Notes under the pieces: generated by a model
The model's database searches: none
What the model was told of the DNA's origin: nothing
Seen by the model: only the letters and a program-made list of their open reading frames with translations
Position numbers and translations under genes: made by a program
Part shown: one piece after another, positions 37,323-45,446 of the stretch
Layout of the letters: every line of letters starts with the position of its first letter
Position numbering within the stretch: the first letter of the stretch is position 1
From: an uncultured Allobosea sp.
GTDB taxonomy: Bacteria > Pseudomonadota > Alphaproteobacteria > Rhizobiales > Beijerinckiaceae
Direction: 5' to 3'
Assembly (NCBI RefSeq): GCF_945957345.1
Contig: NZ_CAMFKW010000018.1
Location: 24,211-88,210 of the forward strand
Length of the DNA: 64,000 nucleotides

Positions 37323-37338
37323 CGGCGGTTTTCCGCCG
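37323..37338 (+). other. Hairpin in the ihfA leader
   Basis: CGGCGG-TTTT-CCGCCG lies 30 bp upstream of the ihfA start, in a G-rich stretch. Its function is unclear. Confidence 0.35.
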
Positions 37339-37367
37339 CTGCCTGCAATGCGCCTTGGAGGATATGA

Positions 37368-37682
37368 ATGGCGGGGCAAACGGTCACTCGCGCGGACCTG
37401 TGCGAGGCTGTCTACCAGAAGATCGGCTTGTCGCGGACGGAGTCGTCGAAGCTCGTCGAAGCGGTGCTCGACGAGATCTGCGACGCGGTCGCGCGCGGCG
37501 AGAATGTGAAATTGTCCTCGTTCGGTTCTTTCGTCGTACGAGACAAAGGCGAACGAATCGGGCGTAATCCCAAAACTGGCGTTGAGGTGCCCATCGAGCC
37601 GCGTCGCGTGATGGTGTTCAAACCCTCGAACGTGATGAAGGCCCGCATCAACGGGCAGACGGGTGAGGGTGAGACTGAGTGA
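37368..37682 (+). CDS. ihfA: Integration host factor subunit alpha
   Basis: 104 residues, a HU/IHF DNA-bending protein. Features are [20 protein letters not shown], the dimer region [20 protein letters not shown] and the arm sequence [19 protein letters not shown]. The extension after the arm (GQTGEGETE) is usual in alphaproteobacterial IhfA. ATG 37368 follows TTGGAGGATATG-type spacing. It overlaps the merR gene by 4 nt (GTGA), a conserved pair in this group. Confidence 0.94.
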   Translation: MAGQTVTRADLCEAVYQKIGLSRTESSKLVEAVLDEICDAVARGENVKLSSFGSFVVRDKGERIGRNPKTGVEVPIEPRRVMVFKPSNVMKARINGQTGEGETE

Positions 37683-38224
37683 ACCTGGAGTTCCACGCCG
37701 GCGATACCGAGGCCGAATTGGACACCAAGAGCCCAGATGCCTTCCGGACCATCAGCGAGGTCGCCGAAGACCTCGACATACCTCAGCACGTGCTGCGGTT
37801 CTGGGAGACCCGCTTCAATCAGATCAAGCCGCTGAAACGTGGCGGCGGGCGCCGCTACTACCGGCCTGATGACGTCGCCCTGCTCAAGGGCATAAGGCGC
37901 CTGCTCTATGGCGAAGGCTATACGATCAAGGGCCTGCAGCGCATCCTGAAGGAACAGGGACCGCGCCATGTCCAGGCGATCGGGCGCGGAGCGCCGATCG
38001 GGGCCATGAGCGGTGCTGCCGCGGCCGGCGCACCCACGCCCGGTGGTCAGGCGGCTATGCCCGACGATTTTGCCGACGGTCCGACGGAGCCGCGGCAGCC
38101 TTACCGGCAGGCCGTTCCCGAGGGGCTCGACGACGTCTCCATCCTGACGGCGGTGATGAAGGAGCTCGGCGAGTGCCGACGCATCCTCGAACAAGCCTTG
38201 CAACCTGCGCCTGACGCGGCCTGA
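37679..38224 (+). CDS. MerR-family regulator linked to ihfA
   Basis: 181 residues starting at GTG 37679. The MerR DNA-binding domain is [20 protein letters not shown] followed by [20 protein letters not shown] and [14 protein letters not shown]. The rest is a low-complexity Ala/Gly/Pro linker ([17 protein letters not shown]) and a short helical tail. This ihfA-merR pair is common in alphaproteobacteria; its target is not established. A strong hairpin at 38229-38258 follows the stop. Confidence 0.88.
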   Translation: MNLEFHAGDTEAELDTKSPDAFRTISEVAEDLDIPQHVLRFWETRFNQIKPLKRGGGRRYYRPDDVALLKGIRRLLYGEGYTIKGLQRILKEQGPRHVQAIGRGAPIGAMSGAAAAGAPTPGGQAAMPDDFADGPTEPRQPYRQAVPEGLDDVSILTAVMKELGECRRILEQALQPAPDAA

Positions 38225-38228
38225 TAGA

Positions 38229-38258
38229 AGACGGAGCCGCGGCTCTGCCGCGCTCCGT
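38229..38258 (+). terminator. Hairpin after the ihfA-merR pair
   Basis: GACGGAG(c)CGCGG pairs with CCGCGCTCCGTC around a 5-nt loop, directly after the merR stop. The tail is T/C mixed (TCTC), so it is a probable terminator of moderate strength. Confidence 0.55.
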
Positions 38259-38300
38259 CTCTCATGTTCCAGCTAACTCGTTGAGGGCGTGCGCCGCCGG

Positions 38301-38780
38301 TCAGCTCTGCGGTGCTTCATCGGCTTCAACGCGCGGGGCTCGCTCGCGGCGGATGGCAGGCTTGTGTTTCCCGCGGCCAAGCGGGCCAGCCTTCTTCAGC
38401 GGCACGAGACTGGCGAGCACCGGATTGGGAAAATGCTCGAGCGTCGAGCCCGTGGCGGCGTCGACCCCCATGCCGACGACACCACCGATCAGAATGTTTC
38501 CGGCGAAACCGGCCGCGCCGGCTCCGGCAATGCGTGTCGAGACCGGCACCTGCATCTCGGCGTACCCCTCTTTCGAGAAGGTGACGACGAATTCCGATTT
38601 GCGGCTGACTTCCCAAGTGCAAGGCGTGGCCGTGCACGCATGCCCCAGCGACGAGCGGGCCTCGGCACCTCCGGGCTCGCTGCTGATCGTGATCTGATTG
38701 GTTGTTCCGCGCGTGACGGTCGCGCATCCACCCAGCGTCGCGGCCAATGCAGCCGCGCCGAGAACTCGTATTATCAACAT
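38301..38780 (-). CDS. PEGA-like lipoprotein
   Basis: 159 residues. The lipoprotein signal ends LAATLGGC (Cys19). The following region (TRGTTNQITISSEPGGAEAR, CTWEVSRKSEFVVTFSKEGY) resembles a PEGA-type beta-sandwich. A glycine-rich helix then looks membrane-associated (AGFAGNILIGGVVGMGVDAA). The tail is basic (LKKAGPLGRGKHKPAIRRER). Such proteins are often misnamed 'translation initiation factor 2'. ATG 38780 is preceded by AAGGGG. The role is unknown. Confidence 0.7.
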   Translation of the reverse strand: MLIIRVLGAAALAATLGGCATVTRGTTNQITISSEPGGAEARSSLGHACTATPCTWEVSRKSEFVVTFSKEGYAEMQVPVSTRIAGAGAAGFAGNILIGGVVGMGVDAATGSTLEHFPNPVLASLVPLKKAGPLGRGKHKPAIRRERAPRVEADEAPQS

Positions 38781-38922
38781 GTTAAGCCCCTTTCCCCAAG
38801 GGCTAGCTAGATTCTGTCGTGGCAAAAGAGCAAGGCGGGCATGCGTGTGAGCTGTGTACAACTTGCACGCGTGCCAGATTGGCAGCCTTGATGTCCCAAT
38901 CTCGCCACATAGCTACGAAGGC

Positions 38923-38945
38923 GCCGAGAGGGATCTCGGGCTTTT
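38923..38945 (+). promoter_or_regulatory. Terminator-like hairpin in the gdx/sugE leader
   Basis: CCGAGA-GGGA-TCTCGG is followed by GGCTTTTT, ending about 43 bp upstream of the SMR start codon. No plus-strand gene lies between merR and here, so it reads as an attenuator in a leader RNA and not as the end of a gene. Confidence 0.5.
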
Positions 38946-38987
38946 TGGGCGCGAGCCGCTGCGCCTGACCCATTGAGGAGCGCCGGC

Positions 38988-39305
38988 ATGGCTTGGCTCT
39001 ATCTGTTCGTCGCGGGGCTGTTCGAAGTCGGTTGGGCTATTGGCCTGAAATACACGCAAGGCTTCACCCGCCTCGTCCCGACGCTGTTCACCGGCATCAG
39101 CATGGTCGTGAGCCTGGGCCTGCTCGGGCTTGCCCTGAAATCGCTGCCTGTCGGCACGGCCTATGCGGTCTGGACCGGCATCGGCACGATCGGTACGGCG
39201 ATCCTCGGCATCGCCTTGCTCGGTGAGCCCGCGGGCGCGCTACGCCTGGCCTGCATCGGCCTGATCGTTGTCGGCATTGTCGGGCTCAAGCTGGTCTCGG
39301 CGTGA
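38988..39305 (+). CDS. sugE: SMR guanidinium exporter (Gdx/SugE type)
   Basis: 105 residues, four membrane helices. The sequence follows the SugE/Gdx subclass: [20 protein letters not shown] with the essential Glu13, [40 protein letters not shown] and [17 protein letters not shown]. Gdx proteins exchange guanidinium for protons. GAGGAG precedes ATG 38988. The leader holds a terminator-like hairpin, suggesting control by attenuation, as known for guanidine-responsive genes, though I could not match a guanidine riboswitch consensus. Confidence 0.88.
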   Translation: MAWLYLFVAGLFEVGWAIGLKYTQGFTRLVPTLFTGISMVVSLGLLGLALKSLPVGTAYAVWTGIGTIGTAILGIALLGEPAGALRLACIGLIVVGIVGLKLVSA

Positions 39306-39315
39306 AAGCCGAGGC

Positions 39316-39486
39316 TTAGCTTCTGCGCCAGGATGCCGGCCAGTAGCCGCCGCGCTCCAGCAGCACGATCAGGACGATGATCGCCAGCGTGACCACGATG
39401 GTCATCAGCTTCGCGTTCCAGGGCACGCCGCGGCCGATCAGCCAGATCAGGCTGAGGCCGATGATCAGGGGAATGACGATTTCCAT
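39316..39486 (-). CDS. Small two-helix membrane protein (56 aa)
   Basis: A complete short frame from ATG 39486 to TAA at 39316. It encodes MEIVIPLIIGLSLIWLIGRG, a loop VPWNAKL, a second helix TIVVTLAIIVLIVLLE and the tail RGGYWPASWRRS. It ends 11 bp from the convergent sugE stop. The composition (strong hydrophobic helices, no rare codons) supports a real protein. The family is unknown to me. Confidence 0.55.
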   Translation of the reverse strand: MEIVIPLIIGLSLIWLIGRGVPWNAKLMTIVVTLAIIVLIVLLERGGYWPASWRRS

Positions 39487-39566
39487 GGCGAGAGCCTAAC
39501 CTGCGTCTCGGGGGCGCTGCAATCGCTGGCTCGGCCTGTCGCTTGTCCGCAAGGCTGCGCCGCGAC

Positions 39567-40532
39567 TTAAGGAAGCGCGACATCCGTGGGTAGGCTCGCC
39601 GGACCCGCGGCCCCACCGATCGGACGATCGCCCTCGACCAGCGGCTTCAGTCGCCCGAGTTCGACCGCAAGGAAATCGAGGAAGAGTCTGACGCGCGGCG
39701 TGTGGCGCATGTCCGGATGGGTGAGCAGCCAGAGGTCGGCGGCAAGATCGGGATCGGGGTCGCCAAAGCGCCTCAGGGCAGGGCGCGTGTCGCCGATGAA
39801 GCAGGGCAGGAAGCCGACGCCGATCCCGGCCTCGACCGCCTCGGCAAGGCCGAGCACCGTATTGAGCCGGTAGACGACGCGCTCCGGCGCGACATGGCGA
39901 GCGAGATAGCGCACGGCGCTCAGCATGGTGAACTGGTCGCCGAGCGAGACCCAGCTGCGCTCCCACAGGCTTTCGCGCGTCGGCGGCTCGGCTTCGGGGA
40001 AATCGGCGGCGCGGCCATAGAGCGCCCAGGCGATCCGGGCGGGCTTGCGGCCGACAAGCGTCTCCGGCGGGTTGTCGGTCGCGCGGATCGCGACATCGGC
40101 ATCGCGCTTGGAGAGATTGGCCGCCTGGTTGCCGATCAGGATGTCGAGCCGGATATCCGGGCATTGCCCGAGGAAACGAGCGAAGAGCGGCGTCAGCAGG
40201 TCGACCAGTAGGGAATCGTTGGTGGCGACGCGCAATTCGCCGGCCGGCTTGATCTCCTGCCCGGCGAGCTTCCGGGCGAAGGCGGTGATGTCGTCGTCGA
40301 CGCGGGCCGCGAGCTGGATCATCTCCTCGCCGGCCGGCGTCGCGACGTAGCCGCTGCGATGACGCTCGAACAGGCGGGTGCCGAGCGCCTCCTCGATCTG
40401 GCCGAGGCGTCGGAACACCGTCGAGTGGTTGACGCCGAGCGCTGCCGCGGCTGCCGGCAGCGCTCGTTTGTCGGCGATCGCCTTGATCAGGCGGAAATCG
40501 TCCCAGGCCAGGGGCTTCGCGGCTTGATTCAT
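39567..40532 (-). CDS. LysR-family transcriptional regulator
   Basis: About 321 residues. An N-terminal helix-turn-helix (AAAAALGVNHSTVFRRLGQI) is followed by the linker helix and a substrate-binding domain (GELRVATNDSLLVDLLTPLF, VGFLPCFIGDTRPALRRFGD). I chose ATG 40532 (MNQAAKPLAWDDFRLIKAIA); the open frame to 41069 runs through the DoxX gene. It is 47 bp downstream of doxX on the same strand and probably controls it and the divergent dioxygenase-esterase pair. Confidence 0.88.
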   Translation of the reverse strand: MNQAAKPLAWDDFRLIKAIADKRALPAAAAALGVNHSTVFRRLGQIEEALGTRLFERHRSGYVATPAGEEMIQLAARVDDDITAFARKLAGQEIKPAGELRVATNDSLLVDLLTPLFARFLGQCPDIRLDILIGNQAANLSKRDADVAIRATDNPPETLVGRKPARIAWALYGRAADFPEAEPPTRESLWERSWVSLGDQFTMLSAVRYLARHVAPERVVYRLNTVLGLAEAVEAGIGVGFLPCFIGDTRPALRRFGDPDPDLAADLWLLTHPDMRHTPRVRLFLDFLAVELGRLKPLVEGDRPIGGAAGPASLPTDVALP

Positions 40533-40579
40533 CCGCTCAATGTCGACCAAGGCGCGAGCCCCTTCAAGGCGGGTTCGCG

Positions 40580-41005
40580 TTACGCCAAGGCCGGCTTGGC
40601 AGCAGCCGAAGAGCGTGAGCCGGTGACGGCAAGCGCACCGTCGCCGATCAGGACATGTGCGAAGGCGGTCAGAGCGAGGAAGGCGGGATATTCCCAGCCG
40701 CCATTCGGAGCGTTGAAGACCCAGCCATTGCCGGCGTGGACCGAGAGCGCGCCGAGCAGGATCGGGATCAGCGCCAGCGAGACATAGCGGCCATGGAAGC
40801 CGACGAGGATGGCAAGGCCGCCGAGAAGCTCGGCCAGCATGATCGGCCAGGCGAGGAAGCTGGGCAACCCGACCTGTCCGAGGAAGCCGGTGAAGCCGGC
40901 CGGCGTGAAGATGACGAGCTTGAGATAGGCATGGGCGATGAACATCACGCCGAGCGCGACGCGAAGGCCGAGAGCACCGTAAGGGGCGAAGCGATTGTCG
41001 ATCAT
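40580..41005 (-). CDS. DoxX-family membrane protein
   Basis: 141 residues with four helices (LRVALGVMFIAHAYLKLVIF, WPIMLAELLGGLAILVGFHG, SLALIPILLGALSVHAG, FLALTAFAHVLIGDGALAVT), the DoxX/MhqP pattern. AGGAGA lies upstream of ATG 41005. In Bacillus subtilis a DoxX-like protein (MhqP) is induced with ring-cleaving dioxygenases and a hydrolase by quinones. Here the same combination appears around a LysR gene, so a role in electrophile resistance is a reasonable inference. Confidence 0.83.
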   Translation of the reverse strand: MIDNRFAPYGALGLRVALGVMFIAHAYLKLVIFTPAGFTGFLGQVGLPSFLAWPIMLAELLGGLAILVGFHGRYVSLALIPILLGALSVHAGNGWVFNAPNGGWEYPAFLALTAFAHVLIGDGALAVTGSRSSAAAKPALA

Positions 41006-41095
41006 GGGAAGTCTCCTGAAACGGGACCGGTTGGTCTCGGGGCAGAAGATCGATCGGCTCAATTCGCAAATCAAATTGTCAATTGGCGTTTGTTA

Positions 41096-41113
41096 CATTG
41101 CATTAACGCAATG
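41096..41113. promoter_or_regulatory. Candidate LysR operator
   Basis: CATTGC-ATTAAC-GCAATG, a 6-bp perfect inverted repeat containing a T-N11-A core typical of LysR sites, lies in the divergent gap between doxX and the dioxygenase gene. An additional CAATT/AATTG pair lies about 40 bp to the left. Confidence 0.55.
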
Positions 41114-41208
41114 AAGTGCCTCTGGCGTTTGGCTGCTTCCATGCCGATCTTCCGGTCAACGGAGCGGGTGTCCGCTCATCGTGATCAGGAAAACGGAGGA
41201 CCCAAACC

Positions 41209-42141
41209 ATGCAGATCAACGGCCTTCACCACGTCACCGCCATCTCCGGTCCCGCGCGCCGCAATCTCAATTTCTATGCCCGCGTGCTCGGCCTGCGCCT
41301 CGTGAAGAAGACGGTCAATTTCGACGATCCCGGCACCTATCACCTCTATTTCGGCGATGCGGATGCCGCGCCCGGCTCGATCCTGACCTTCTTCCCCTGG
41401 GAGCACGCCGCCCCCGGCCGGCTCGGTGTCGGCGAGACTCAGGAGACGGTCTTCCGGGTTCCGGAAGGTTCGATCGGCTTCTGGGCGCATCGCTTCGTCG
41501 AGCAGGGCGTGCCGCATGAGGCGCCCACCAAGCGCTTCGGCGAGACCGTGCTGAGCTTCCGTGATCCCGACGGCATGAGGCTCGCCCTCGTCGGCTTGCC
41601 GGGTGTCGAGAAGGAGCCGGCCTGGACTGACGGCGGCATTCCCGCCGAGCATGCGCTGCGCGGCTTCCACAGCGTCAGCCTGCTGCTTGCCGAGGCCGCG
41701 CCGACAGGCGCCATCCTCAGCGACGTCTTCGGCTTCACGGAGATCGGCCGCGAGGACACGCTGATCCGCTATGCCGCGAAGGGCACGACGGTTGGCGGGG
41801 TCGTCGACCTGCGCGTCGCCGGCGGCTTCCTGCCGGCTCGGCAGGGCGCGGGCTCGGTCCACCACATCGCCTTCCGGGCGGCGGACGACGCCGCGCAGCA
41901 GGAGATGGTGCGCCGTCTCGTTCAGAACCATGGCATCAGCCCCACGGAACAGCGCGACCGGAACTATTTCCGCTCGGTCTATTTCCGCGAGCCCGGCCAC
42001 GTCCTGTTCGAGATCGCGACCGATATCCCGGGCTTCGCGGTCGACGAGCCTCCGGCCGAGCTCGGCCGCTCGCTGAAGCTGCCGTCTCAGTACGAGGCAC
42101 ATCGCAAGGAGATCGAGGCGGTCCTGCCCGATCTTGGCTGA
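41209..42141 (+). CDS. VOC-family ring-cleaving dioxygenase (MhqO/PcpA-like)
   Basis: 310 residues made of two glyoxalase/VOC modules. Likely metal ligands are His in INGLHHVTAIS, His in GAGSVHHIAFRAADD and Glu in GHVLFEIATDIPGF. The order and the ending LKLPSQYEAHRKEIEAVLPDL match hydroquinone-type dioxygenases such as MhqO, MhqA and PcpA. It would open the ring of (hydro)quinones with O2. It is divergent from doxX and followed by an esterase gene after 101 bp. Confidence 0.82.
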   Translation: MQINGLHHVTAISGPARRNLNFYARVLGLRLVKKTVNFDDPGTYHLYFGDADAAPGSILTFFPWEHAAPGRLGVGETQETVFRVPEGSIGFWAHRFVEQGVPHEAPTKRFGETVLSFRDPDGMRLALVGLPGVEKEPAWTDGGIPAEHALRGFHSVSLLLAEAAPTGAILSDVFGFTEIGREDTLIRYAAKGTTVGGVVDLRVAGGFLPARQGAGSVHHIAFRAADDAAQQEMVRRLVQNHGISPTEQRDRNYFRSVYFREPGHVLFEIATDIPGFAVDEPPAELGRSLKLPSQYEAHRKEIEAVLPDLG

Positions 42142-42242
42142 CGAAACCCGCCGCTCGCCCGCACAGGCGGGCGGCGTAGGCGACGCCCTGTCCGCTTGTC
42201 GTAAGGGGCAGGGCGGTTCCGCTTGATCAAGGGAGACAGATC

Positions 42243-42866
42243 ATGGCCGCCACGACTGCCGATACCGATTTCATCCATGTCTTCGAGCCGGGCAGTGATC
42301 CGGCGCGCCGGCCGCTATTGCTCCTGCACGGCACGGGTGGCGATGAGAGCGACCTGCTCTCGCTCGGCCGCACCGTCGCGCCGGGAGCGAGCCTGCTTTC
42401 GCCGCGCGGCAAGGTGCTGGAAGGCTCGGCGCCACGCTTCTTCCGCCGCCTTGCCGAGGGCGTCTTCGACGAGGCCGATCTGAAGCGCCGCGCCGATGAA
42501 CTGGCGGGTTTCGTGATGAGTGCGCGGGAACGTTACGGCCTGCCGGCGCCGATCGCGCTGGGCTTCTCAAATGGAGCCAATATCGCGGCGGCGATGCTGA
42601 TGCAGCGGCCCGAGATTCTCGGCGGTGCCGCTCTGTTGCGCGCGATGGTGCCCTTCGCGGAACCGCCGCGTGCCAACCTCGCGGGCAAGCCGGTGCTGAT
42701 CCTCTCGGGAGCGCTCGATCCGATCGTATCGAAGGCGAATGCCGAGGCGCTGGCGCGGCAACTCGGCGAAAGCGGCGCGGCTGTCGAGCATAGGGTGCTG
42801 CCGGCAGGGCATGGCCTCGGCCAGACCGATATCGGCCTGCTCAAGGATTGGCTGGCCCGCCGCTGA
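42243..42866 (+). CDS. Alpha/beta hydrolase (phospholipase/carboxylesterase, MhqD-like)
   Basis: 207 residues. The catalytic triad is visible: nucleophile Ser in GFSNGANIAAAML, Asp in ILSGALDPIV and His in AGHGLGQTDI; the oxyanion HGTGGDES is near the start. In B. subtilis the equivalent MhqD hydrolase is encoded with the dioxygenase MhqO for quinone stress. ATG 42243 is preceded by GGGAG. A perfect 13-bp hairpin follows the stop. Confidence 0.85.
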   Translation: MAATTADTDFIHVFEPGSDPARRPLLLLHGTGGDESDLLSLGRTVAPGASLLSPRGKVLEGSAPRFFRRLAEGVFDEADLKRRADELAGFVMSARERYGLPAPIALGFSNGANIAAAMLMQRPEILGGAALLRAMVPFAEPPRANLAGKPVLILSGALDPIVSKANAEALARQLGESGAAVEHRVLPAGHGLGQTDIGLLKDWLARR

Positions 42867-42873
42867 AGGAATA

Positions 42874-42905
42874 GCGGCAGCGCGGAGATCGCTCCGCGCT
42901 GCCGC
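42874..42905 (+). terminator. Perfect 13-bp hairpin after the esterase gene
   Basis: GCGGCAGCGCGGA and its exact complement with a 6-nt loop begin 8 bp after the stop. No T-run follows; the end-of-operon position suggests a terminator. Confidence 0.6.
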
Positions 42906-42939
42906 ATCCGGCGCGCAAGCCGGGGTTTGCTGAATATCC

Positions 42940-43056
42940 CTAGTCGATCAGGGGCATCAGGACGGCCATCGTGATGGCCAGAAGCAAGATCACGCGCAAC
43001 AGAACGGCGCGCTGGCTCGAAATCGGAACATCCACTGAACGCGACAGAGCACGCAT
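42940..43056 (-). CDS. Very small membrane protein (38 aa)
   Basis: From ATG 43056, preceded by an excellent GGGAGG site, the product is 38 residues: a polar N-terminus (MRALSRSVDVPISSQ) and one hydrophobic helix (LLRVILLLAITMAVLMPLID). An in-frame upstream ATG at 43146 has no such site. It is a plausible single-pass microprotein of unknown role. Confidence 0.5.
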   Translation of the reverse strand: MRALSRSVDVPISSQRAVLLRVILLLAITMAVLMPLID

Positions 43057-43232
43057 CCTCGACCTCCCAAGCGACGCTACGTCAGGGGATCGTGAGACCA
43101 GATGATGCATCTGGCAAGCCGGCTGAAGATGCCGGGCAGTGGACAACTCTGCTCGTCGTGATCGTCACGCCTGCGGAGCCGCGACACGGATGCCGGGAGG
43201 TTTCCGCGAGGTGGCGCCCGCGCCCAGGGAGC

Positions 43233-43460
43233 TCAGGCGTCGATCATCGCGCTTCCGATCGGATCCGCCACGATGACGCGGCGGGCCCTGCTGACTTGCT
43301 CGGCCATCAGAGCCTGGTCGATCCGGTGGCGATACTCAGCCCAGGAACCGAGGCTCAAGCCGCAATTGGCGCAGGAAACGACACTCGCATCGCTCAGCGC
43401 GTGCGGAACCGACACGCCCGGCGAACCGCAATCCCCACAATGAAACCCGTCTTGCCTCAA
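43233..43460 (-). CDS. Small zinc-ribbon-like protein
   Basis: 75 residues with two CxxC pairs 19 residues apart (HCGDCG and SCANCG; Cys8/11 and Cys30/33), a plausible zinc knuckle. A helical charged tail follows (AEYRHRIDQALMAEQVSRAR). The only usable start is TTG at 43460 without a clear ribosome-binding site, so the gene call is uncertain. The function is unknown. Confidence 0.4.
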   Translation of the reverse strand: MRQDGFHCGDCGSPGVSVPHALSDASVVSCANCGLSLGSWAEYRHRIDQALMAEQVSRARRVIVADPIGSAMIDA

Positions 43461-43576
43461 CGCGATACCATCCGTGCTCGCCGATGACGTTACGGCAATA
43501 TACTTGCCGCGCCGGCATCAAGGGCCATTGCAGATGACTATGGGCTGAATGCGCGGTTCAGGATCGGAAGCGGCGC

Positions 43577-43768
43577 CTAGTTGGCGCACGCGGCCGGTTC
43601 GCGACGATCGGCAAGCTGATCCTGATCGACTTCATCGGCGGTTGAAGTGACCAGGCGAAGAACGGGCCGGCCGGTCGGCAGGGCCGAAACGGCTTCCTTC
43701 CGCAAAGCAGCGGCACGGCGAATTTGAGCGCGTCGCGCAATGAGCGACATCTGATGCCTATGTTTCAT
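43577..43768 (-). CDS. Possible small basic protein
   Basis: About 63 residues from ATG 43768: a basic helical N-terminus (MSLIARRAQIRRAAALRKE) and an acidic tail (ADEVDQDQLADRREPAACAN). No ribosome-binding site is evident and I recognise no family. It is listed because the region is otherwise empty and the frame is intact. Confidence 0.3.
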   Translation of the reverse strand: MKHRHQMSLIARRAQIRRAAALRKEAVSALPTGRPVLRLVTSTADEVDQDQLADRREPAACAN

Positions 43769-43873
43769 GATCGAATTACCCGTAGCCGCGGTCCCATCAT
43801 CTCCCCAGCGGAGGAAGTACGCACCCCCCATTTGGGGTAAACGGCTGCAAACGCGCGCGAACTTCAAAAAAGG

Positions 43874-43984
43874 TCAGATCGCGAGCAGCAAGATCAGTGC
43901 CGCGACCCCGTTGATCGCCGACAGCAGCCAGTGCGGCACGGCGATTCCGGCGGCCATCGCTGGATCTTCGTCCCTGTCGAGCAT
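43874..43984 (-). CDS. Very small membrane protein (36 aa)
   Basis: ATG 43984 (after TGAGGG) to TGA at 43874. The product has an acidic N-terminus (MLDRDEDPAMAAG) and one helix (WLLSAINGVAALILLLAI). Its design resembles the 38-residue product at 42940-43056. The role is unknown. Confidence 0.4.
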   Translation of the reverse strand: MLDRDEDPAMAAGIAVPHWLLSAINGVAALILLLAI

Positions 43985-44207
43985 GTGGCCCTCATTCGAA
44001 TGCCGGGACCGAAGCGCAGTTCAGGCGCCGACGCATCTCCCATTTGGGAGGGATGCGCGCGACAGCGCGGCGGGGCACCGTCGCTGGGCCTTGGGACCAA
44101 GTATCGTCCGGTGGGCCGAGGGTCCGCAGGGGCGCTCGGATGGATTGTGCAAGATCGTGTCGAAGCGCATTGCATCTGCGCGGCCCCACCACTATAAGCC
44201 GAGCCGT

Positions 44208-44285
44208 CGGAGCGTAGCGCAGCCCGGTTAGCGCACTTGTCTGGGGGACAAGGGGTCGGAGGTTCGAATCCTCTCGCTCCGACCA
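44208..44285 (+). tRNA. tRNA-Pro (anticodon GGG)
   Basis: A complete cloverleaf: acceptor CGGAGCG/CGCTCCG, D-arm, anticodon stem CTTGT/ACAAG with loop CTGGGGG (anticodon GGG at 44243-44245, reading CCC), T-arm GGTTCGAATC and encoded CCA at the 3' end. No intron. It stands alone between the small genes and the exopolysaccharide locus. The 271 bp to the next gene show no gene I can support. Confidence 0.95.
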
Positions 44286-44556
44286 TAAATCCTCAAAAAT
44301 CAATAGGTTGCGGCGTTCGCGGTTTGAGCTGCGGCGCAATGATCTCTCGCGCAACACCGCGAATCCGCACGGATCGGCGCAAAGGTCCCCGCCCAAGTCC
44401 CCACCGATGTTCGCCGGACGTTCTGCGGCACGTTTCGATTCGCCTCACGAGCCGCTGCAGCCTGCGGTTTACGCCGCCATTTCCCGTTTACCCTCAAACA
44501 ACCGCGCTGTTGCGGCCGTAGCGGCGCAGGGCCAATGTGATCACGGGTGGTAAGGA

Positions 44557-45396
44557 ATGCAGAAGGCGAAAGCGATCATGTCCATGGCGGGCCTTACGAT
44601 CTCGGGTGCCGGGCCCAACCGCCTTGGGTCGGCGCAGCCGGCCGGCTCGCTTGCCGGCTTCTTCGACGAAGTCGCTCCCGATTGGCATTCGCAATGGGCC
44701 TGGGACCACTATGAAGCGACCATCCTGGGATTGGCGCACCAGTTCGGCCTGCGTAGCGTCTGCGAGATCGGTGGCGGTCGCGATCCGCTGTTCACGCAGG
44801 AAGAGGCCAGCCGCAACGGCATCGAGCTCATCGTCAACGACATCGATGCCGGCGAGCTCGCCCTGACCGGGCGCGGGCTCAGGACAGCGCGTTTCGACAT
44901 CGCCGGCGATCTGAGCGAGCCGGATGTCCGGCGCGGCAGTTACGACATGATGGTGTCGCGCATGGTCTTCGAACACGTCGATGGCGTCGAGCGGGCCTGG
45001 GCAAACATCCATGAATTGCTGGCACCCGGCGGCGTGGCCCTGGCCTTCTTCCCGACGTTGTGGGCCCCGGTGTTCGCGCTGAACCATATCCTGCCGGAGA
45101 AGGTCTCGCATGCCATCGTCCATGCCCTGTTCCCGGCGCGCCGCGATGGCGGTGGCGATCCGAAATTCCCGGCGCTCTATGACTGGTGCCGGGGCAATCC
45201 CGCCTTGCTCGAGCCGATGCTGAAGCGGGCGGGCTTCGCCGAAACCCATGTCCAGCGCTTCTGGGGGCACGGCTATTTCGACCGGATGCCGGGCCTGAAG
45301 CAGGTCGATCACGCCTTCAACGCCTTGGCGGCTCGGATCGGCTGGAGCTTCGTCACGACCTATGCCTATGTCGTGGTGCGCAAGGGCCGGGGCTGA
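44557..45396 (+). CDS. Class I SAM-dependent methyltransferase
   Basis: 279 residues. SAM-binding motif I is VCEIGGGRDPL, followed by IVNDIDAGELAL and the motif IV region SYDMMVSRMVFEHVDGVERAW; NIHELLAPGGVALAF is also typical. The C-terminus is non-catalytic, with WSFVTTYAYVVVRKG. TAAGGA lies just upstream of ATG 44557. Its position at the edge of the polysaccharide locus suggests a sugar or glycolipid acceptor, but this is inference. Confidence 0.75.
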   Translation: MQKAKAIMSMAGLTISGAGPNRLGSAQPAGSLAGFFDEVAPDWHSQWAWDHYEATILGLAHQFGLRSVCEIGGGRDPLFTQEEASRNGIELIVNDIDAGELALTGRGLRTARFDIAGDLSEPDVRRGSYDMMVSRMVFEHVDGVERAWANIHELLAPGGVALAFFPTLWAPVFALNHILPEKVSHAIVHALFPARRDGGGDPKFPALYDWCRGNPALLEPMLKRAGFAETHVQRFWGHGYFDRMPGLKQVDHAFNALAARIGWSFVTTYAYVVVRKGRG

Positions 45397-45446
45397 TCAA
45401 GACTTCGCGGAAGCCTGTCCGCTGGGCCGCACTAGCCCTCGAACTG

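Noticed and set aside
38781..38945. Guanidine-I or guanidine-II riboswitch before sugE
   Set aside because: I could not find the CUAGGG...GGUCCGAGAG or paired ACGR-loop consensus; only a generic terminator-like hairpin is supported.
44208..44556. tRNA-Pro as an attachment site of an integrated element
   Set aside because: No integrase, no duplicated tRNA end and no phage genes downstream; the next genes belong to the polysaccharide locus.
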